A program made the translations under genes and the position numbers. A stretch of 64,000 nt of DNA, taken from NCBI GenBank assembly GCA_022008415.1, contig JAIRBC010000017.1:53700-117699 (forward strand), in the 5' to 3' direction. This document shows, one piece after another, positions 26,433 through 35,945 of this stretch. Under the pieces are notes generated by a model. It was not told the origin of the DNA, made no database searches, and saw only the letters and a program-made list of their open reading frames with translations. Every line of letters begins with the position of its first letter. The first letter of the stretch is position 1. Source of the DNA: Cerina litoralis (lineage in GTDB: Bacteria; Bacteroidota; Bacteroidia; Flavobacteriales; Flavobacteriaceae).

Positions 26433-27119
26433 TCAAAATAGAATTTCAGATTTTTCAACTATCCGCCCTCCTTTGAGTCTTAGGGTTCGTTGGGCCTTTT
26501 GGGCCAGTTCCAAATCGTGGGTAACGATTACGAGGGTGGTCCCTGATTCCTTATTGAGGTTAAAAAGAAGGTCTATGACCCTACCTCCGGTTTCCGTATC
26601 GAGATTTCCGGTAGGCTCGTCCGCAAAGAGTATGGATGGTTTATTAGAAAAAGCACGTGCTACCGCGACCCGTTGCTGCTCCCCTCCCGAAAGCTGGGAG
26701 GGATAATGGTGAAAGCGATCTTCAAGTCCCACTTTTTCAAGTAATTCCTTGCTTATTTGGATGGCATTTTTAGATCCTTGGAGCTCTAGAGGTACCGCTA
26801 CGTTTTCCAGGGCCGTAAGGGTAGGCAATAATTGAAAATCCTGAAAAACAAAGCCCACGTTGCGGTTGCGGAGTACGGCCCGTTCGTCCTCTGACAAGGT
26901 GCCGATATACGTACCGCATAACTGTACCGTCCCCGTATCCGGTCGGTCTAGGCCCGCACAAATTCCCAGCAGGGTTGTTTTTCCACTTCCCGAAGGGCCT
27001 ACAATGGCAAAAGTTTCCCCTTCCTCAATATCAAAATTGATGTTGTGAAGTACGGTAAGTTTTGTAGAACCGCTGGAATAGGTTTTCTCTAAGTTGCGGA
27101 CGTTTAATATCTTTGGCAT
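26433..27119 (-). CDS. ABC transporter ATP-binding protein (YbbA-like)
   Basis: The 228-residue ATPase belongs to the LolD/MacB/YbbA group. Walker A is GPSGSGKTT (near residue 39), the Q-loop NVGFVFQDFQLLPTLTALEN, the signature LSGGEQQRVAVARA, Walker B ILFADEPTGNLD and the switch His VTHDLELA. It pairs with the FtsX-type permease downstream on the same strand, separated by 241 bases. With the divergent TesA-like gene it forms a conserved locus. Confidence 0.95.
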   Translation of the reverse strand: MPKILNVRNLEKTYSSGSTKLTVLHNINFDIEEGETFAIVGPSGSGKTTLLGICAGLDRPDTGTVQLCGTYIGTLSEDERAVLRNRNVGFVFQDFQLLPTLTALENVAVPLELQGSKNAIQISKELLEKVGLEDRFHHYPSQLSGGEQQRVAVARAFSNKPSILFADEPTGNLDTETGGRVIDLLFNLNKESGTTLVIVTHDLELAQKAQRTLRLKGGRIVEKSEILF

Positions 27120-27193
27120 AAATCAAATATTATGAAAAGGTTAAAGAGACTGATCGGAAATTTATCGAATGTTTTTTTGCGCATTTCATTGTT

Positions 27194-27278
27194 AAAATTT
27201 TGAACGATAGCCCTGCTATCCTTAAAAATTCTGCCTCGAACCGCATCAAAAATAATCTTTAACCCCGAACAGTCGGGG
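27194..27278. repeat. hairpin-containing intergenic repeat
   Basis: GATAGC-CCT-GCTATC (27206-27220) is flanked by AAATTTT and TTAAAAATT, and followed by CTGCCTCGAACCGCATC, an arrangement I recall as dispersed in flavobacterial intergenic DNA. A second perfect stem, CCCCGA-ACAG-TCGGGG, lies at 27263-27278. Both fall between the divergent ABC and TesA-like genes. Confidence 0.5.
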
Positions 27279-27341
27279 CCAATGACAAAAATCCAAACAT
27301 CCTCTCAAAATAACAAATTGATCTGGATTAATCTACGCACT

Positions 27342-28028
27342 ATGAGAAACTTGTTGCTGCTTTTTATGTTTGTAAATTTCCTTTTGATCACTTCCTGCAA
27401 GGATAGTCAAAAAAAGGAGAACGAAACGGAAATATCCTCAGTTGCAAAGGACACCGTTCAAACAAGCGAGGATTCTTCCGTAATCCTCTTGTTCGGCGAT
27501 AGTCTTACCGCCGGGTTAGGGGTAGATCCAAGCGAAGCTTTTTCGGCTTTACTGCAATCAAAGGTAGATTCCTTAAACCTAAATTACGAAGTGGCAAACG
27601 CAGGCTTAAGCGGAGAGACCACCGCGAGCGGGGTCAACAGGCTCAATTGGGTATTGGATCAGGACGTGAAGGTAATAGTCATTGAACTTGGAGCCAACGA
27701 CGGATTAAGGGGAGTCCCCCTCGATGAGACCGAAAAGAATTTACAGAAGATGATCGATATGGTTCGGGAAAAGGACTCGACAATAAAAATCGTTCTTGCC
27801 GGAATGCAGATTCCGCCAAATATGGGGGAACAATACACTACAAAGTTTAAGAACATCTTTCCCGAGCTTGCCAAAAAGAACCATGTTTACCTTATTCCAT
27901 TTATCCTCGAGAATGTTGGTGGGGTTCCTCAATTAAATCAGCCGGATGGAATCCATCCAACCGCCGAGGGGCACAAAATTGTCGCACAAAACGTGTGGGC
28001 CGTTCTTGGAAAAGTGATAAACGGTTAA
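27342..28028 (+). CDS. tesA: SGNH-hydrolase lipoprotein, TesA/arylesterase type
   Basis: The 228-residue protein has all SGNH blocks: FGDSLTAGLG (nucleophile Ser), GLSGETTASG, IELGANDGLRG and DGIHPTAEGH (catalytic Asp/His). E. coli TesA is a periplasmic thioesterase, lysophospholipase and arylesterase. I start at the ATG 27342, which gives a lipoprotein signal (MRNLLLLFMFVNFLLITSC); a frame opening 20 codons earlier would bury it. It is divergent from the YbbA/YbbP-like transporter, as in many bacteria, so the enzyme and exporter may act on the same lipid class. Confidence 0.93.
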   Translation: MRNLLLLFMFVNFLLITSCKDSQKKENETEISSVAKDTVQTSEDSSVILLFGDSLTAGLGVDPSEAFSALLQSKVDSLNLNYEVANAGLSGETTASGVNRLNWVLDQDVKVIVIELGANDGLRGVPLDETEKNLQKMIDMVREKDSTIKIVLAGMQIPPNMGEQYTTKFKNIFPELAKKNHVYLIPFILENVGGVPQLNQPDGIHPTAEGHKIVAQNVWAVLGKVING

Positions 28029-28055
28029 AAGGGCACTGGGTACTTATACCAAACA

Positions 28056-28095
28056 ACAAGGCCCCAATTTACACGAGCGTAGATCAGGGCCTTGT
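28056..28095 (+). terminator. hairpin after the TesA-like gene
   Basis: ACAAGGCCC (28056-28064) and GGGCCTTGT (28087-28095) form a perfect 9-bp stem with a 22-base loop, 27 bases past the stop and just before the oppositely oriented tRNA. No U-run follows on the plus strand. Confidence 0.5.
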
Positions 28096-28107
28096 GAATT
28101 GTTGTTG

Positions 28108-28179
28108 TAGCCTCACCAAGAATCGAACTTGGATCTAAAGTTTAGGAAACTTCTATTCTATCCGTTGAACTATGAGGCC
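28108..28179 (-). tRNA. tRNA-Arg (anticodon CCU)
   Basis: The minus strand folds into a complete cloverleaf: acceptor GGCCTCA/TGAGGCT, D-stem GTTC/GAAT, anticodon stem GAAGT/ACTTT with loop TTCCTAA (anticodon CCT at positions 34-36), 4-base variable loop and T-arm CCAAG-TTCGATT-CTTGG. Discriminator is A. The sequence after it is CA, so CCA is added after transcription. It decodes AGG. Confidence 0.95.
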
Positions 28180-28196
28180 ATTTTGTTATGGGTTGG

Positions 28197-28204
28197 CAAA
28201 ATTA
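28197..28204 (-). promoter_or_regulatory. TAATTTTG -7 element for tRNA-Arg
   Basis: TAATTTTG on the minus strand lies 18 bases upstream of the tRNA 5' end. No TTG box is seen at the normal distance. Confidence 0.4.
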
Positions 28205-28403
28205 TAACTTTTTGCCAAAGTATTCATTGTTTGACACAACAAATTGCAAGTAAATAATACTCCAGCCAATCGAAAATATCCTAACTGGGCATGTATTGGC
28301 CTAAATGGGATTGTCCTTTAAAATTCATCACCAAATTCCCAGCATGTCCTTTTTTTTCGCATCTTTAGGTAAGCACATTCTCAACGCCTATTAATCCAGG
28401 TCC

Positions 28404-30026
28404 ATGACAAAATCTAAAAGACGCTTTCTATTATATCTGGTATTCCCGATCGCTTTAATCTTAATTGGCTTTTATGCGCTCCAAAATTGGGCTAAAATGG
28501 AGCTTACCAATACATTGGACCATAAAATGCCTCGCCACGTTCAACTGCAATTCAAAGATTTGCAGTTGAGCATTTTTTCGGGTACACTAGAAATAAAAAA
28601 TGTTGGCCTAAGAATAGAAAATAAAGATACCGCATCGCTACGGGCCCAAATAAACGTGGATGCCATTGCTTTGGAAGGTGTAAGTTATTGGCAATTTTTG
28701 ATGAATAGCCGGATAGTACTGGAAAGGGCCAATATAACAAAGCCAAAAATATTTTATTACCCACCTCCCAAATCAACCGGCACCCATAACCTAAAAGATA
28801 GTACGGTACCGGACAAAATAAATTCATTTTCCCTAGATCATTTTGCAATAAACGGTGGGCAGTTTACCTTGATGCAAAAAGGGACGGATAGCACTAGGCT
28901 TTCCGCAAAGGGAATTGAATTTTCTATGGAAAACATTAAAACCGACACGGTATTAATAAAGAATAAGATACCCCTAAAATATAGTTCGTATAGAATTGCT
29001 GCCCAGGATATCTTTGTTGACCTTGGGACCCTACTAGGTTTAACAGTGTCCCGATTGGAAGTTGACAATCAAAATCTACGTATTGGGGGTCTGGCCCTCA
29101 AAACAAAATATAGTAAAGTAGGTCTTTCCAAGGTTATAAAAACAGAACGGGATTATTTAGACCTGAACGTACCCGAAGTAAAATTAAATGGCATCGATTT
29201 TGGATACCACGGGGAGCGCTTTTACACCTCGATTACTGAAATCTCCGTATCCGAGGCCAAATTGGATATTTTTAGGGATAAACGAGTCCCGGATGATATG
29301 CGTTATAAACCGCTTTACAGTAAAATGTTACGGGATTTACCCATGGATCTGACCATCCAAAAAACCAGCATCGCCAATTCCGACATAACCTTAGAGCAAT
29401 TGATCGAGACCGGTTCCAAGCCAGGAAAAATTTTCTTTGCGGATATAAATGCCACTATTGAAAATATAGCCAACACGTATCCCCCCGGCGAGAAAACCAA
29501 AATCGATGCCAAATCACAATTTATGGGTGTATCCCCTGTACACTTAAAATGGACTTTTGACACCAACAGTGAATCCGATATTTTTCTTATATCCGGTTCT
29601 GTTCAAAATTTTGATCCTTCTACTATCGATTCCTTTTTAAAGCCCAAACTTAAAGTGAAAGTAGACGGCCATATCGACCAAATATATTTTACCGCAACGG
29701 GAAACAATAGCACAGCGACCGGGGATATGGTAATGAAGTATGAGGATTTTAGTTTTACTGTGCTTCATAAGGACCGAGAGGAGACCAATAAATTCCTCAC
29801 AACAGTCGGGAACCTATTTGTAAACGACGGGTCCAAATCGGATGGTGAAGGTTTCCGCCACGGAAAAATTGAGGTAGAGCGCATTACCCACAAATCGTTC
29901 TTCAACTACTTATGGGTCTGTGTCCGTAGTGGATTGGTGAGTACGCTTACAGGATTGGGAATGAAACCGGGGAAGTTTAATCGCTTAATGAAAAAGAAGG
30001 GAAGAGGGGAAGAAAGAAGGCGTTGA
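28404..30026 (+). CDS. AsmA-like envelope protein, single N-terminal membrane anchor
   Basis: The 540-residue protein has one membrane helix near residues 8-26 (LLYLVFPIALILIGFYAL) and then a long beta-rich periplasmic part. Short repeating strands (HVQLQFKDLQLSIFSGTLEI, DLNVPEVKLNGIDF, MVMKYEDFSFTVLHKD) resemble AsmA/DUF748/bridge-like lipid-transfer proteins. Residues FFNYLWVCVRSGLVSTL near 505 could be a second amphipathic or membrane segment; the end is very basic (MKKKGRGEERRR). Role in lipid transport or outer-membrane homeostasis is inference from the fold type. It is convergent with nrdA. Confidence 0.72.
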   Translation: MTKSKRRFLLYLVFPIALILIGFYALQNWAKMELTNTLDHKMPRHVQLQFKDLQLSIFSGTLEIKNVGLRIENKDTASLRAQINVDAIALEGVSYWQFLMNSRIVLERANITKPKIFYYPPPKSTGTHNLKDSTVPDKINSFSLDHFAINGGQFTLMQKGTDSTRLSAKGIEFSMENIKTDTVLIKNKIPLKYSSYRIAAQDIFVDLGTLLGLTVSRLEVDNQNLRIGGLALKTKYSKVGLSKVIKTERDYLDLNVPEVKLNGIDFGYHGERFYTSITEISVSEAKLDIFRDKRVPDDMRYKPLYSKMLRDLPMDLTIQKTSIANSDITLEQLIETGSKPGKIFFADINATIENIANTYPPGEKTKIDAKSQFMGVSPVHLKWTFDTNSESDIFLISGSVQNFDPSTIDSFLKPKLKVKVDGHIDQIYFTATGNNSTATGDMVMKYEDFSFTVLHKDREETNKFLTTVGNLFVNDGSKSDGEGFRHGKIEVERITHKSFFNYLWVCVRSGLVSTLTGLGMKPGKFNRLMKKKGRGEERRR

Positions 30027-30066
30027 GTAAAAAAGGAGGAAAGAAATGAGGATAGGGAATAAAAAA

Positions 30067-30092
30067 TACCTCGAGGAAAATACCTCAAGGCA
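30067..30092 (-). terminator. intrinsic terminator of nrdBA
   Basis: On the minus strand CCTTGAGG and CCTCGAGG pair (one G-U) around a TATTTT loop, followed by TATTTTTTATT. It lies 67 bases past the nrdA stop. Confidence 0.65.
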
Positions 30093-30158
30093 TCTTTTAT
30101 CAAAATAAACACTATAACAATTTTTGTTTAATAGGCACCGTTGGCCAAATAATACGCA

Positions 30159-32618
30159 TTAGGAACCGCACATAAGGCAATCATCGTCAGCTTGGCCTTC
30201 CTTTGATCTTGCGATCAAGGCCTTCATCTCTTCGGGATCCATCGGCCGAACATCGGCTTCTTCAACGGCTGCTTCCACCTCGAGGGCAATGGCATTGGCC
30301 GAAGTGGCCTCCAAAACGGGCGCTACGGCCGCCGGATCCTCTTTTTTCTTGGAATTGTCCAGGGTAAACTTAATAGCGTCTACCGCCGCTTTGGTGCGCA
30401 GATAGTACATCCCTGTTTTTAGGCCGCTTTTCCAAGCATAAAAATGCATGGAAGTGAGTTTGGAATAGTTGGCATTCTCCATAAATAGGTTCAAGGATTG
30501 GCTCTGATCGATAAAATAGCCCCGTTGTCTGCTCATGTCTATAATATCCTTCATGCTCAACTCCCAAACGGTCTTATAAAGCTCCTTGATGTCCGCGGGA
30601 ATGCCCTCGATATCCTGAACCGAGCCGTTGGCGCGCATCAGTTCCTGTTTTATATTTTCGTTCCACAAACCCAGGTTTACCAGGTCTTCCAAAAGATGTT
30701 TGTTAACCACTATAAATTCGCCCGACAACACCCTACGGGTGTAAATATTGGAAGTATAGGGCTCAAAGCATTCGTTATTGCCCAATATTTGAGAAGTAGA
30801 AGCAGTAGGCATAGGCGCCACCAACAGGGAGTTCCGAACTCCGTTTTTCTTGACATCCTTGCGCAGCTTGGCCCAATCCCATCGACCGGAGAGCCCTTCA
30901 TCTTTTATTCCCCACAGGTTGTGCTGAAACTCCCCTTGGGAAATGGGCGACCCTTTAAAGGAAGAATAAGCACCTTCTTCTTTGGCCATTTCCATGGAAG
31001 ATGTTACCGCTGCAAAATAAAGGGTCTCAAATATATCTTGGTTTAATTTCTTGGCCTCGTCACTGGTAAACGGCAAGCGAAGCATTATAAATACATCGGC
31101 TAGACCTTGGATCCCCAATCCTATGGGCCTATGTCGCATATTGGAGTTTTCGGCTTCCTTCACCGGATAATAATTTCTATCGATGACCCGGTTCAAGTTC
31201 TTGGTCACCCTTTTGGTTACCCTAAAGAGTTCCTTGTGATCGAACTCCCCGTTCTTGATGAACATTGGCAGGGCTATTGAGGCCAAATTACATACGGCGA
31301 TCTCATCGGGAGAGGTGTACTCCATAATCTCCGTACAAAGGTTGGAAGACCGGATGGTTCCCAGATTCCTTTGGTTGCTTTTGCGATTGGCCGCATCCTT
31401 GTAAAGCATATAAGGCGTTCCGGTCTCAATTTGGGATTCCAATATCTTTTCCCAAAGTTCCCGGGCACGAACGGTCTTACGGCCTTTGTTTTCCGCTTCG
31501 TATTTTAGGTACAGCTCTTCAAACGCCTCACTGTGGTTGGTATATAGACCAGGGCATTCATTGGGACACATAAGGGTCCAATTGTCGTTGGCCTCTACCC
31601 TTTTCATAAACAGGTCCGGGATCCAAAGGGCATAGAACAAGTCTCGGGCCCGCATTTCTTCCTTTCCATGGTTCTTTTTCAGATCTAAGAAATCGAAAAT
31701 ATCGGCATGCCAAGGTTCTACATAAACGGCGAAGCTTCCTTTGCGCTTTCCTCCACCCTGATCTACGTAACGCGCAGTATCATTGAACACCTTTAGCATA
31801 GGTACAATTCCATTAGACGTACCGTTGGTACCGGCAATATAGGACCCCGTAGCTCTGACATTGTGGATGGAAAGACCTATCCCCCCTGCAGATTGGGAAA
31901 TTTTGGCCGTGTTTTTAAGAGTGTCGTAAATCCCGTCGATACTATCGTCCTTCATGGCCAAAAGAAAGCAGGACGACATCTGTGGCTTTGGCGTGCCGGA
32001 ATTAAAAAGTGTGGGAGTGGCATGCGTAAAATACTTTTTGGACATGAGCTCATAGGTCTCTACCACCGATTCCAAATCGTTCAAATGGATGCCGACGGAC
32101 ACCCGCATCAGCATATGCTGGGGCCGCTCTGCTATTTTTCCATTTATTTTGAGAAGATATGAGCGCTCCAAGGTCTTAAATCCAAAATAATCGTAGCTAA
32201 AATCCCTGTTGTAGATGATGGTAGAATCCAAAACCTCGGCATTTTCGGAGATTACCCGGTATACCTCATCGGACAGTAAAGGAGCCTTTTTACCCGTTCT
32301 AGGATTAACGTAGTCGTAGAGGTCCTTCATGGTTTCCGAAAAGGATTTTTTGGTGTTCTTGTGCAGATTGGAAACGGAAATACGGGCAGCCAATTTTGCA
32401 TAGTCCGGATGTGCAGTAGTCAACGTAGCGGCAATCTCCGCTGCTAGGTTGTCCAGCTCCGAGGTGGTAACCCCATCGTAAAGACCCTCGATAACCCTCA
32501 TGGCAACTTTTACCGGATCCACTAGGTCGTTGAGGCCATAACATAATTTCCTGACCCTGGCCGTGATCTTGTCGAACATCATCGGCTCTTTTCTTCCATC
32601 CCTTTTTACTACAAACAT
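30159..32618 (-). CDS. nrdA: ribonucleoside-diphosphate reductase, alpha subunit (class Ia)
   Basis: NrdA reduces ribonucleoside diphosphates to deoxy forms using a radical from NrdB. The 819-residue protein starts with an ATP-cone ([18 protein letters not shown]) for allosteric control, continues through the ten-stranded barrel ([20 protein letters not shown] with the first active-site Cys; [20 protein letters not shown] with the radical and second Cys), and [15 protein letters not shown], and ends DDDCLMCGS, which carries the C-terminal redox cysteine pair. An alanine/glutamate-rich linker (about 755-800) precedes that tail. nrdB is 36 bases upstream. Confidence 0.97.
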   Translation of the reverse strand: MFVVKRDGRKEPMMFDKITARVRKLCYGLNDLVDPVKVAMRVIEGLYDGVTTSELDNLAAEIAATLTTAHPDYAKLAARISVSNLHKNTKKSFSETMKDLYDYVNPRTGKKAPLLSDEVYRVISENAEVLDSTIIYNRDFSYDYFGFKTLERSYLLKINGKIAERPQHMLMRVSVGIHLNDLESVVETYELMSKKYFTHATPTLFNSGTPKPQMSSCFLLAMKDDSIDGIYDTLKNTAKISQSAGGIGLSIHNVRATGSYIAGTNGTSNGIVPMLKVFNDTARYVDQGGGKRKGSFAVYVEPWHADIFDFLDLKKNHGKEEMRARDLFYALWIPDLFMKRVEANDNWTLMCPNECPGLYTNHSEAFEELYLKYEAENKGRKTVRARELWEKILESQIETGTPYMLYKDAANRKSNQRNLGTIRSSNLCTEIMEYTSPDEIAVCNLASIALPMFIKNGEFDHKELFRVTKRVTKNLNRVIDRNYYPVKEAENSNMRHRPIGLGIQGLADVFIMLRLPFTSDEAKKLNQDIFETLYFAAVTSSMEMAKEEGAYSSFKGSPISQGEFQHNLWGIKDEGLSGRWDWAKLRKDVKKNGVRNSLLVAPMPTASTSQILGNNECFEPYTSNIYTRRVLSGEFIVVNKHLLEDLVNLGLWNENIKQELMRANGSVQDIEGIPADIKELYKTVWELSMKDIIDMSRQRGYFIDQSQSLNLFMENANYSKLTSMHFYAWKSGLKTGMYYLRTKAAVDAIKFTLDNSKKKEDPAAVAPVLEATSANAIALEVEAAVEEADVRPMDPEEMKALIARSKEGQADDDCLMCGS

Positions 32619-32654
32619 AATTGATATACGATTTTAGATAGGCGAATTATGAAA

Positions 32655-33641
32655 TCAGAAGTCTGCGTCAAAGCTAATTTTCTGTGACTCTTCGTTTTTT
32701 TCCTTGTTAAGAACTCCCGCTTTTTGGTACTCGGAAACCCTCTTCTCGAAAAAATTGGTCTTGCCTTGAAGGGATATCATATCCATAAAATCGAACGGAT
32801 TTGCGGTATTGTAAACCTTTTTGCATTCCAATTCTACCAACAGCCGGTCAGTCACGAATTCCAAATATTGGGTCATCAATTTGGCGTTCATTCCAATAAG
32901 GCTTACAGGAAGGGATTCCGTAATGAACTCCCGTTCTATATTCAAGGCATCCACAATGATGTCGGTAATGCGTTCCTTTGGCACTTTATTTACCAGATGT
33001 CGGTTGTGCAGGTGCACGGCATAATCGCAATGCATTCCCTCGTCCCGTGAAATTAGTTCGTTAGAGAAAGTAAGCCCTGGCATTAACCCCCTCTTCTTCA
33101 ACCAGAAAAGGGAACAGAAAGCACCAGAAAAGAAAATCCCCTCCACAGCGGCAAAGGCAATCAAGCGCTCGGCAAAGCTGGGGGACTCTATCCATTTTAA
33201 AGCCCAATCGGCCTTTTTCTTAATGGCGGGGAAATTCTCAATGGCCTTAAAAAGCAGATTCCTCTCCTTTTCGTCCTTTACATAAGTATCTATTAATAGC
33301 GAATAAGTTTCCGAATGGATGTTTTCCATCATTATCTGAAAGCCGTAGAAAAACTTGGCTTCCGAATATTGCACCTCGTTTACAAAGTTTTCGGCCAAAT
33401 TTTCGTTAACGATTCCGTCCGAGGCTGCAAAAAAAGCCAAAATATGCTTGATAAAATATCTTTCGTCCGCGTTCAGCTTACCTGTCCAGTCTGCCATGTC
33501 CTGATGCAAATCTATTTCTTCGGCGGTCCAAAAGCAGGCCTGGCATTTTTTGTACCATTCCCACAAATCGTGATGTTTAATCGGGAATATTACGAATCGA
33601 TCTTCATTGGTCTCTAAAATGGGCTCAACGCTTGTGGACAT
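32655..33641 (-). CDS. nrdB: ribonucleoside-diphosphate reductase, beta subunit
   Basis: NrdB carries the di-iron/tyrosyl radical cofactor. In the 328-residue protein the motif [15 protein letters not shown] gives metal ligands Glu and His and, seven residues after the Glu, the radical-forming Tyr of class Ia enzymes; [15 protein letters not shown] supplies Glu and His ligands. So the tyrosyl radical type is expected, not the Mn-Fe type without Tyr. The C-terminal tail (KISFDADF) would bind NrdA. It is the first gene of nrdB-nrdA. Confidence 0.96.
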   Translation of the reverse strand: MSTSVEPILETNEDRFVIFPIKHHDLWEWYKKCQACFWTAEEIDLHQDMADWTGKLNADERYFIKHILAFFAASDGIVNENLAENFVNEVQYSEAKFFYGFQIMMENIHSETYSLLIDTYVKDEKERNLLFKAIENFPAIKKKADWALKWIESPSFAERLIAFAAVEGIFFSGAFCSLFWLKKRGLMPGLTFSNELISRDEGMHCDYAVHLHNRHLVNKVPKERITDIIVDALNIEREFITESLPVSLIGMNAKLMTQYLEFVTDRLLVELECKKVYNTANPFDFMDMISLQGKTNFFEKRVSEYQKAGVLNKEKNEESQKISFDADF

Positions 33642-34086
33642 AATTCTTATTGTTAAAAGATTACTATTTTAGGGTTTTTAATTTGCTTTAAATCGGGTAA
33701 AAGAGTTGGAATTCCTTTCCCAAAAAACCGCTTACTACTTCTTCCGACAGATTGCTCGGAGGCGGGGCTAACAAAGATGGAAAAAATGGAGCAGTTTGTA
33801 AAGTGGAAAACAAGGGTTAGGCTGCAAAGTTCTTAACATAAAATGTTGACATCCATGCTCGCAAGCGATGTTTGCTGCCTTTGGCAAAGAACCCGATTTT
33901 GAATAAAGTTTAAGTGAAAACAGGCTTAAAATTAAAAGACCAAAAAGTATGAAATAATACTTTTTGGTCTAAACAATTTTTTCCTATAAATGGAGGCGTT
34001 AATTAAAAATCCATTTAGTTTTAGCCAGATTTAGCGGTTGTGGAGGCCATTGTTCCGGTTAAATATTTAAGGGGTTGTGAGTGGTT
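33642..34086. other. intergenic region upstream of nrdB
   Basis: In these 445 bases I find no gene. The right part has the terminator at 33937-33970. A near-match CATCTTTG to the -7 box exists on the minus strand around 33775, about 130 bases before nrdB, without a clear TTG partner. Confidence 0.5.
33937..33970 (-). terminator. intrinsic terminator after the lipocalin-like gene
   Basis: AGACCAAAAAGTAT and ATACTTTTTGGTCT form a perfect 14-bp stem with a 6-base loop. On the minus strand it is followed by TTTTAATTTT. It ends transcripts from the lipoprotein gene at 34087-34599. Confidence 0.8.
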
Positions 34087-34599
34087 TTAGCTTTTGGTCA
34101 GTATTACTTGGGTATCACCACCCACGCCTTCTGGAAGCTCATCGAAAAAATCATTTACTGTAGCCTTCATGGTATTTCCAGAGATAGTAACCGCTGCCGA
34201 TACATTCTTGGCAGAGTCATCGGCAAAATCCAATGTTAACATACCATTTTCATAAGTATATGTGCCAGTAGTGGTACTACCGGCTCCCGACGCTGGGCAG
34301 CTAACGTCTCCAGACTGCAATTCTTCCTCGGAAAGAGCCTCGGAAATATTATAGACCGTCACTTTTCCATTGGCATCAAAGGTATAGGTAATTATTGGGC
34401 AACCTTCACCTGCCAGTTGTTCCACAATTTTTTTTAAGGACGCTTCGGCCTCATTCGCGTCACTGCCCGAATCAGAAGAAGCGACAGCCCAAGTCCCAAC
34501 GATCTCGCTAGTTTTTGGCTCCTCATTATCATTGTTGTCGTCATTGGAACAAGAGAAAACAAGCAAGCAGGCACACGTCAATAAAAAAATATTTTTCAT
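34087..34599 (-). CDS. lipocalin-like lipoprotein
   Basis: The 170-residue protein has a lipoprotein signal (MKNIFLLTCACLLVFSC) followed by an Asn/Asp-rich tether. The rest resembles the small Bacteroidota lipocalin-like domain: SEIVGTWAVASSDSG at the start, YTFDANGKVTVYN, TTGTYTYENGMLTLDF and a final strand TQVILTKS. Cys in GCPII and VSCPAS could form a disulfide. Location is probably the outer membrane; ligand unknown. A strong terminator lies 117 bases downstream. Confidence 0.82.
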   Translation of the reverse strand: MKNIFLLTCACLLVFSCSNDDNNDNEEPKTSEIVGTWAVASSDSGSDANEAEASLKKIVEQLAGEGCPIITYTFDANGKVTVYNISEALSEEELQSGDVSCPASGAGSTTTGTYTYENGMLTLDFADDSAKNVSAAVTISGNTMKATVNDFFDELPEGVGGDTQVILTKS

Positions 34600-34661
34600 G
34601 ATCTATGATTTTTTTGGTTAATGATTACGGATTGATATTTTTCAGAATTATAATGGATCCT

Positions 34662-34754
34662 TTATCCAAAAAGTGCAATTAAGACCATCAGTAAACCCAG
34701 CACTACAACGGCCCATATAGTTATGGACATTTCCCTTATTTCCTTTGTATCCAT
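34662..34754 (-). CDS. 30-residue membrane peptide (paralogue A)
   Basis: ATG at 34752-34754 opens a 30-codon frame: MDTKEIREMSITIWAVVV, then LGLLMVLIALFG and stop. It is a short charged head and one membrane helix. It aligns without gaps with the peptide at 35022-35129 (shared M, KE, WA, LG, M, LI, LF), about 12 identities in 30. Shared sequence pattern in two nearby copies argues that both are translated. Function unknown. Confidence 0.65.
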   Translation of the reverse strand: MDTKEIREMSITIWAVVVLGLLMVLIALFG

Positions 34755-35021
34755 TTTATAGTTTTAAAGGCACCATACGTGAATAAATGGGCCTAACCGC
34801 CTACAAGGCCAAATACTGACCAGACAGCATTCTTGTTAGGAATTAAATTTATTTGAAAAAGGTACGCTCTTTAAAATCTACTTCATTGTAAAAATCGGAC
34901 ATTGCGCCCAAGAGTTATTTCAAGTTGATTTGACGTATAGGGCAATTGTGGATTTAGTACCTAGGCCAAAGCGCTTGTACTGCCCTAGATTTGTAAAGAT
35001 TATATATCCGGCTATCCGATG

Positions 35022-35129
35022 TCAACCATGGAGTACCATGGCAAATAAGGAAATTAGGGCCATAGCTACCCCCAAGGCCATCATGGCCCAAAGGACCAAT
35101 GCAATATGTTTCATTTCTTTTGGGAACAT
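35022..35129 (-). CDS. 35-residue membrane peptide (paralogue B)
   Basis: ATG at 35127-35129 opens MFPKEMKHIALVLWAMMA, followed by LGVAMALISLFAMVLHG and stop. It is the second copy of the small membrane peptide at 34662-34754, 270 bases apart on the same strand. The full-length alignment including the first Met and the KE pair supports this start. The upstream bases are AT-rich (AAAAATAAAATAA), usual for initiation regions in this phylum. Confidence 0.65.
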   Translation of the reverse strand: MFPKEMKHIALVLWAMMALGVAMALISLFAMVLHG

Positions 35130-35179
35130 TTATTTTATTTTTATTGAAGTGATTTATTATTCTCTCTTGTCGGTAAATT

Positions 35180-35596
35180 TTACTTCATTTTTAGTATCAA
35201 TTCCCCTTTTTTGTTGGAAACGACCCTAACGCTGTTTCCCTGCATTTTAAAATCCCTTCCAATCGGGTAATTCTTCTCAGGAAAATCAAGATTCCCAGCA
35301 ATTAGTTGCTGGTCCGTATAAATTGTAATTACGGCATTCCCTTCCGGTCTTATCCGCTCATCGTGCAACTCATAGCCCCCTTGCAACAATCCAATATAAA
35401 TACCGTGCCCGGGATACTTTACACCCAAGGTTTCCACGTTATTTCGATCGTCGAACAACTCCATGAACCTAAAATCCTCCGTGACCGGATCCATGACCAA
35501 TAGCACCTTGGTCTCTTTGGTGACCATGGGCTGGGCCTGCACATAGACAAATGAAAGATAGATCAAGGTAAACGAAAAAATTAGGCATCTCGACAT
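35180..35596 (-). CDS. secreted protein of unknown function
   Basis: The 138-residue protein has a signal peptide (MSRCLIFSFTLIYLSFVYVQAQ) and a mainly beta mature part with no family I recognise. Recognisable stretches are KVLLVMDPVTEDFRFMELFD, KYPGHGIYIGLLQGGYEL and the C-terminal VVSNKKGELILKMK. It lies in a same-strand row with three lipoproteins and two tiny membrane peptides, so an envelope role is likely but undefined. The next gene upstream ends 33 bases before its start. Confidence 0.75.
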   Translation of the reverse strand: MSRCLIFSFTLIYLSFVYVQAQPMVTKETKVLLVMDPVTEDFRFMELFDDRNNVETLGVKYPGHGIYIGLLQGGYELHDERIRPEGNAVITIYTDQQLIAGNLDFPEKNYPIGRDFKMQGNSVRVVSNKKGELILKMK

Positions 35597-35629
35597 AGCT
35601 TCGTTCTACTAGGTGTTTTGGGTTGTTTC

Positions 35630-35902
35630 CTATTCACTGGTTTCTACCCGTACCGGCAACTTGGCCACGGCAGCGGTGGAATCTGTTACTGACAAGTGGT
35701 TTTCTTTTGTTTCTTCGGTTTTCATAATCGGTAAAAATACTGGGTCCTCCTCAATTACATCCTCACAATTCCTACCTGAAGAATTAGAACCTGTTGTAAG
35801 GCAATCTTGGGCATCTTTAGTACAAGAAAGGGTTACCGTTAAGGCCACTAAATAGATGGCCAATAAAAAAAAATTTATTTTATTTCCCCTTAAAGTTTTC
35901 AT
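35630..35902 (-). CDS. small lipoprotein of unknown function
   Basis: The 90-residue protein has a hydrophobic start (INFFLLAIYLVALTVTLSC) with the lipobox Cys near residue 27. The remainder is polar, with Cys pairs in DAQDC and RNCED that could form a disulfide, and an unstructured tail. No family recognised. It is 33 bases upstream of the secreted protein gene and 43 bases downstream of the two-domain lipoprotein, suggesting one operon. Confidence 0.7.
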   Translation of the reverse strand: MKTLRGNKINFFLLAIYLVALTVTLSCTKDAQDCLTTGSNSSGRNCEDVIEEDPVFLPIMKTEETKENHLSVTDSTAAVAKLPVRVETSE

Positions 35903-35945
35903 GATATTTAAATTTTATAGTTTATATCCTCGTTATTGGTCGGAA

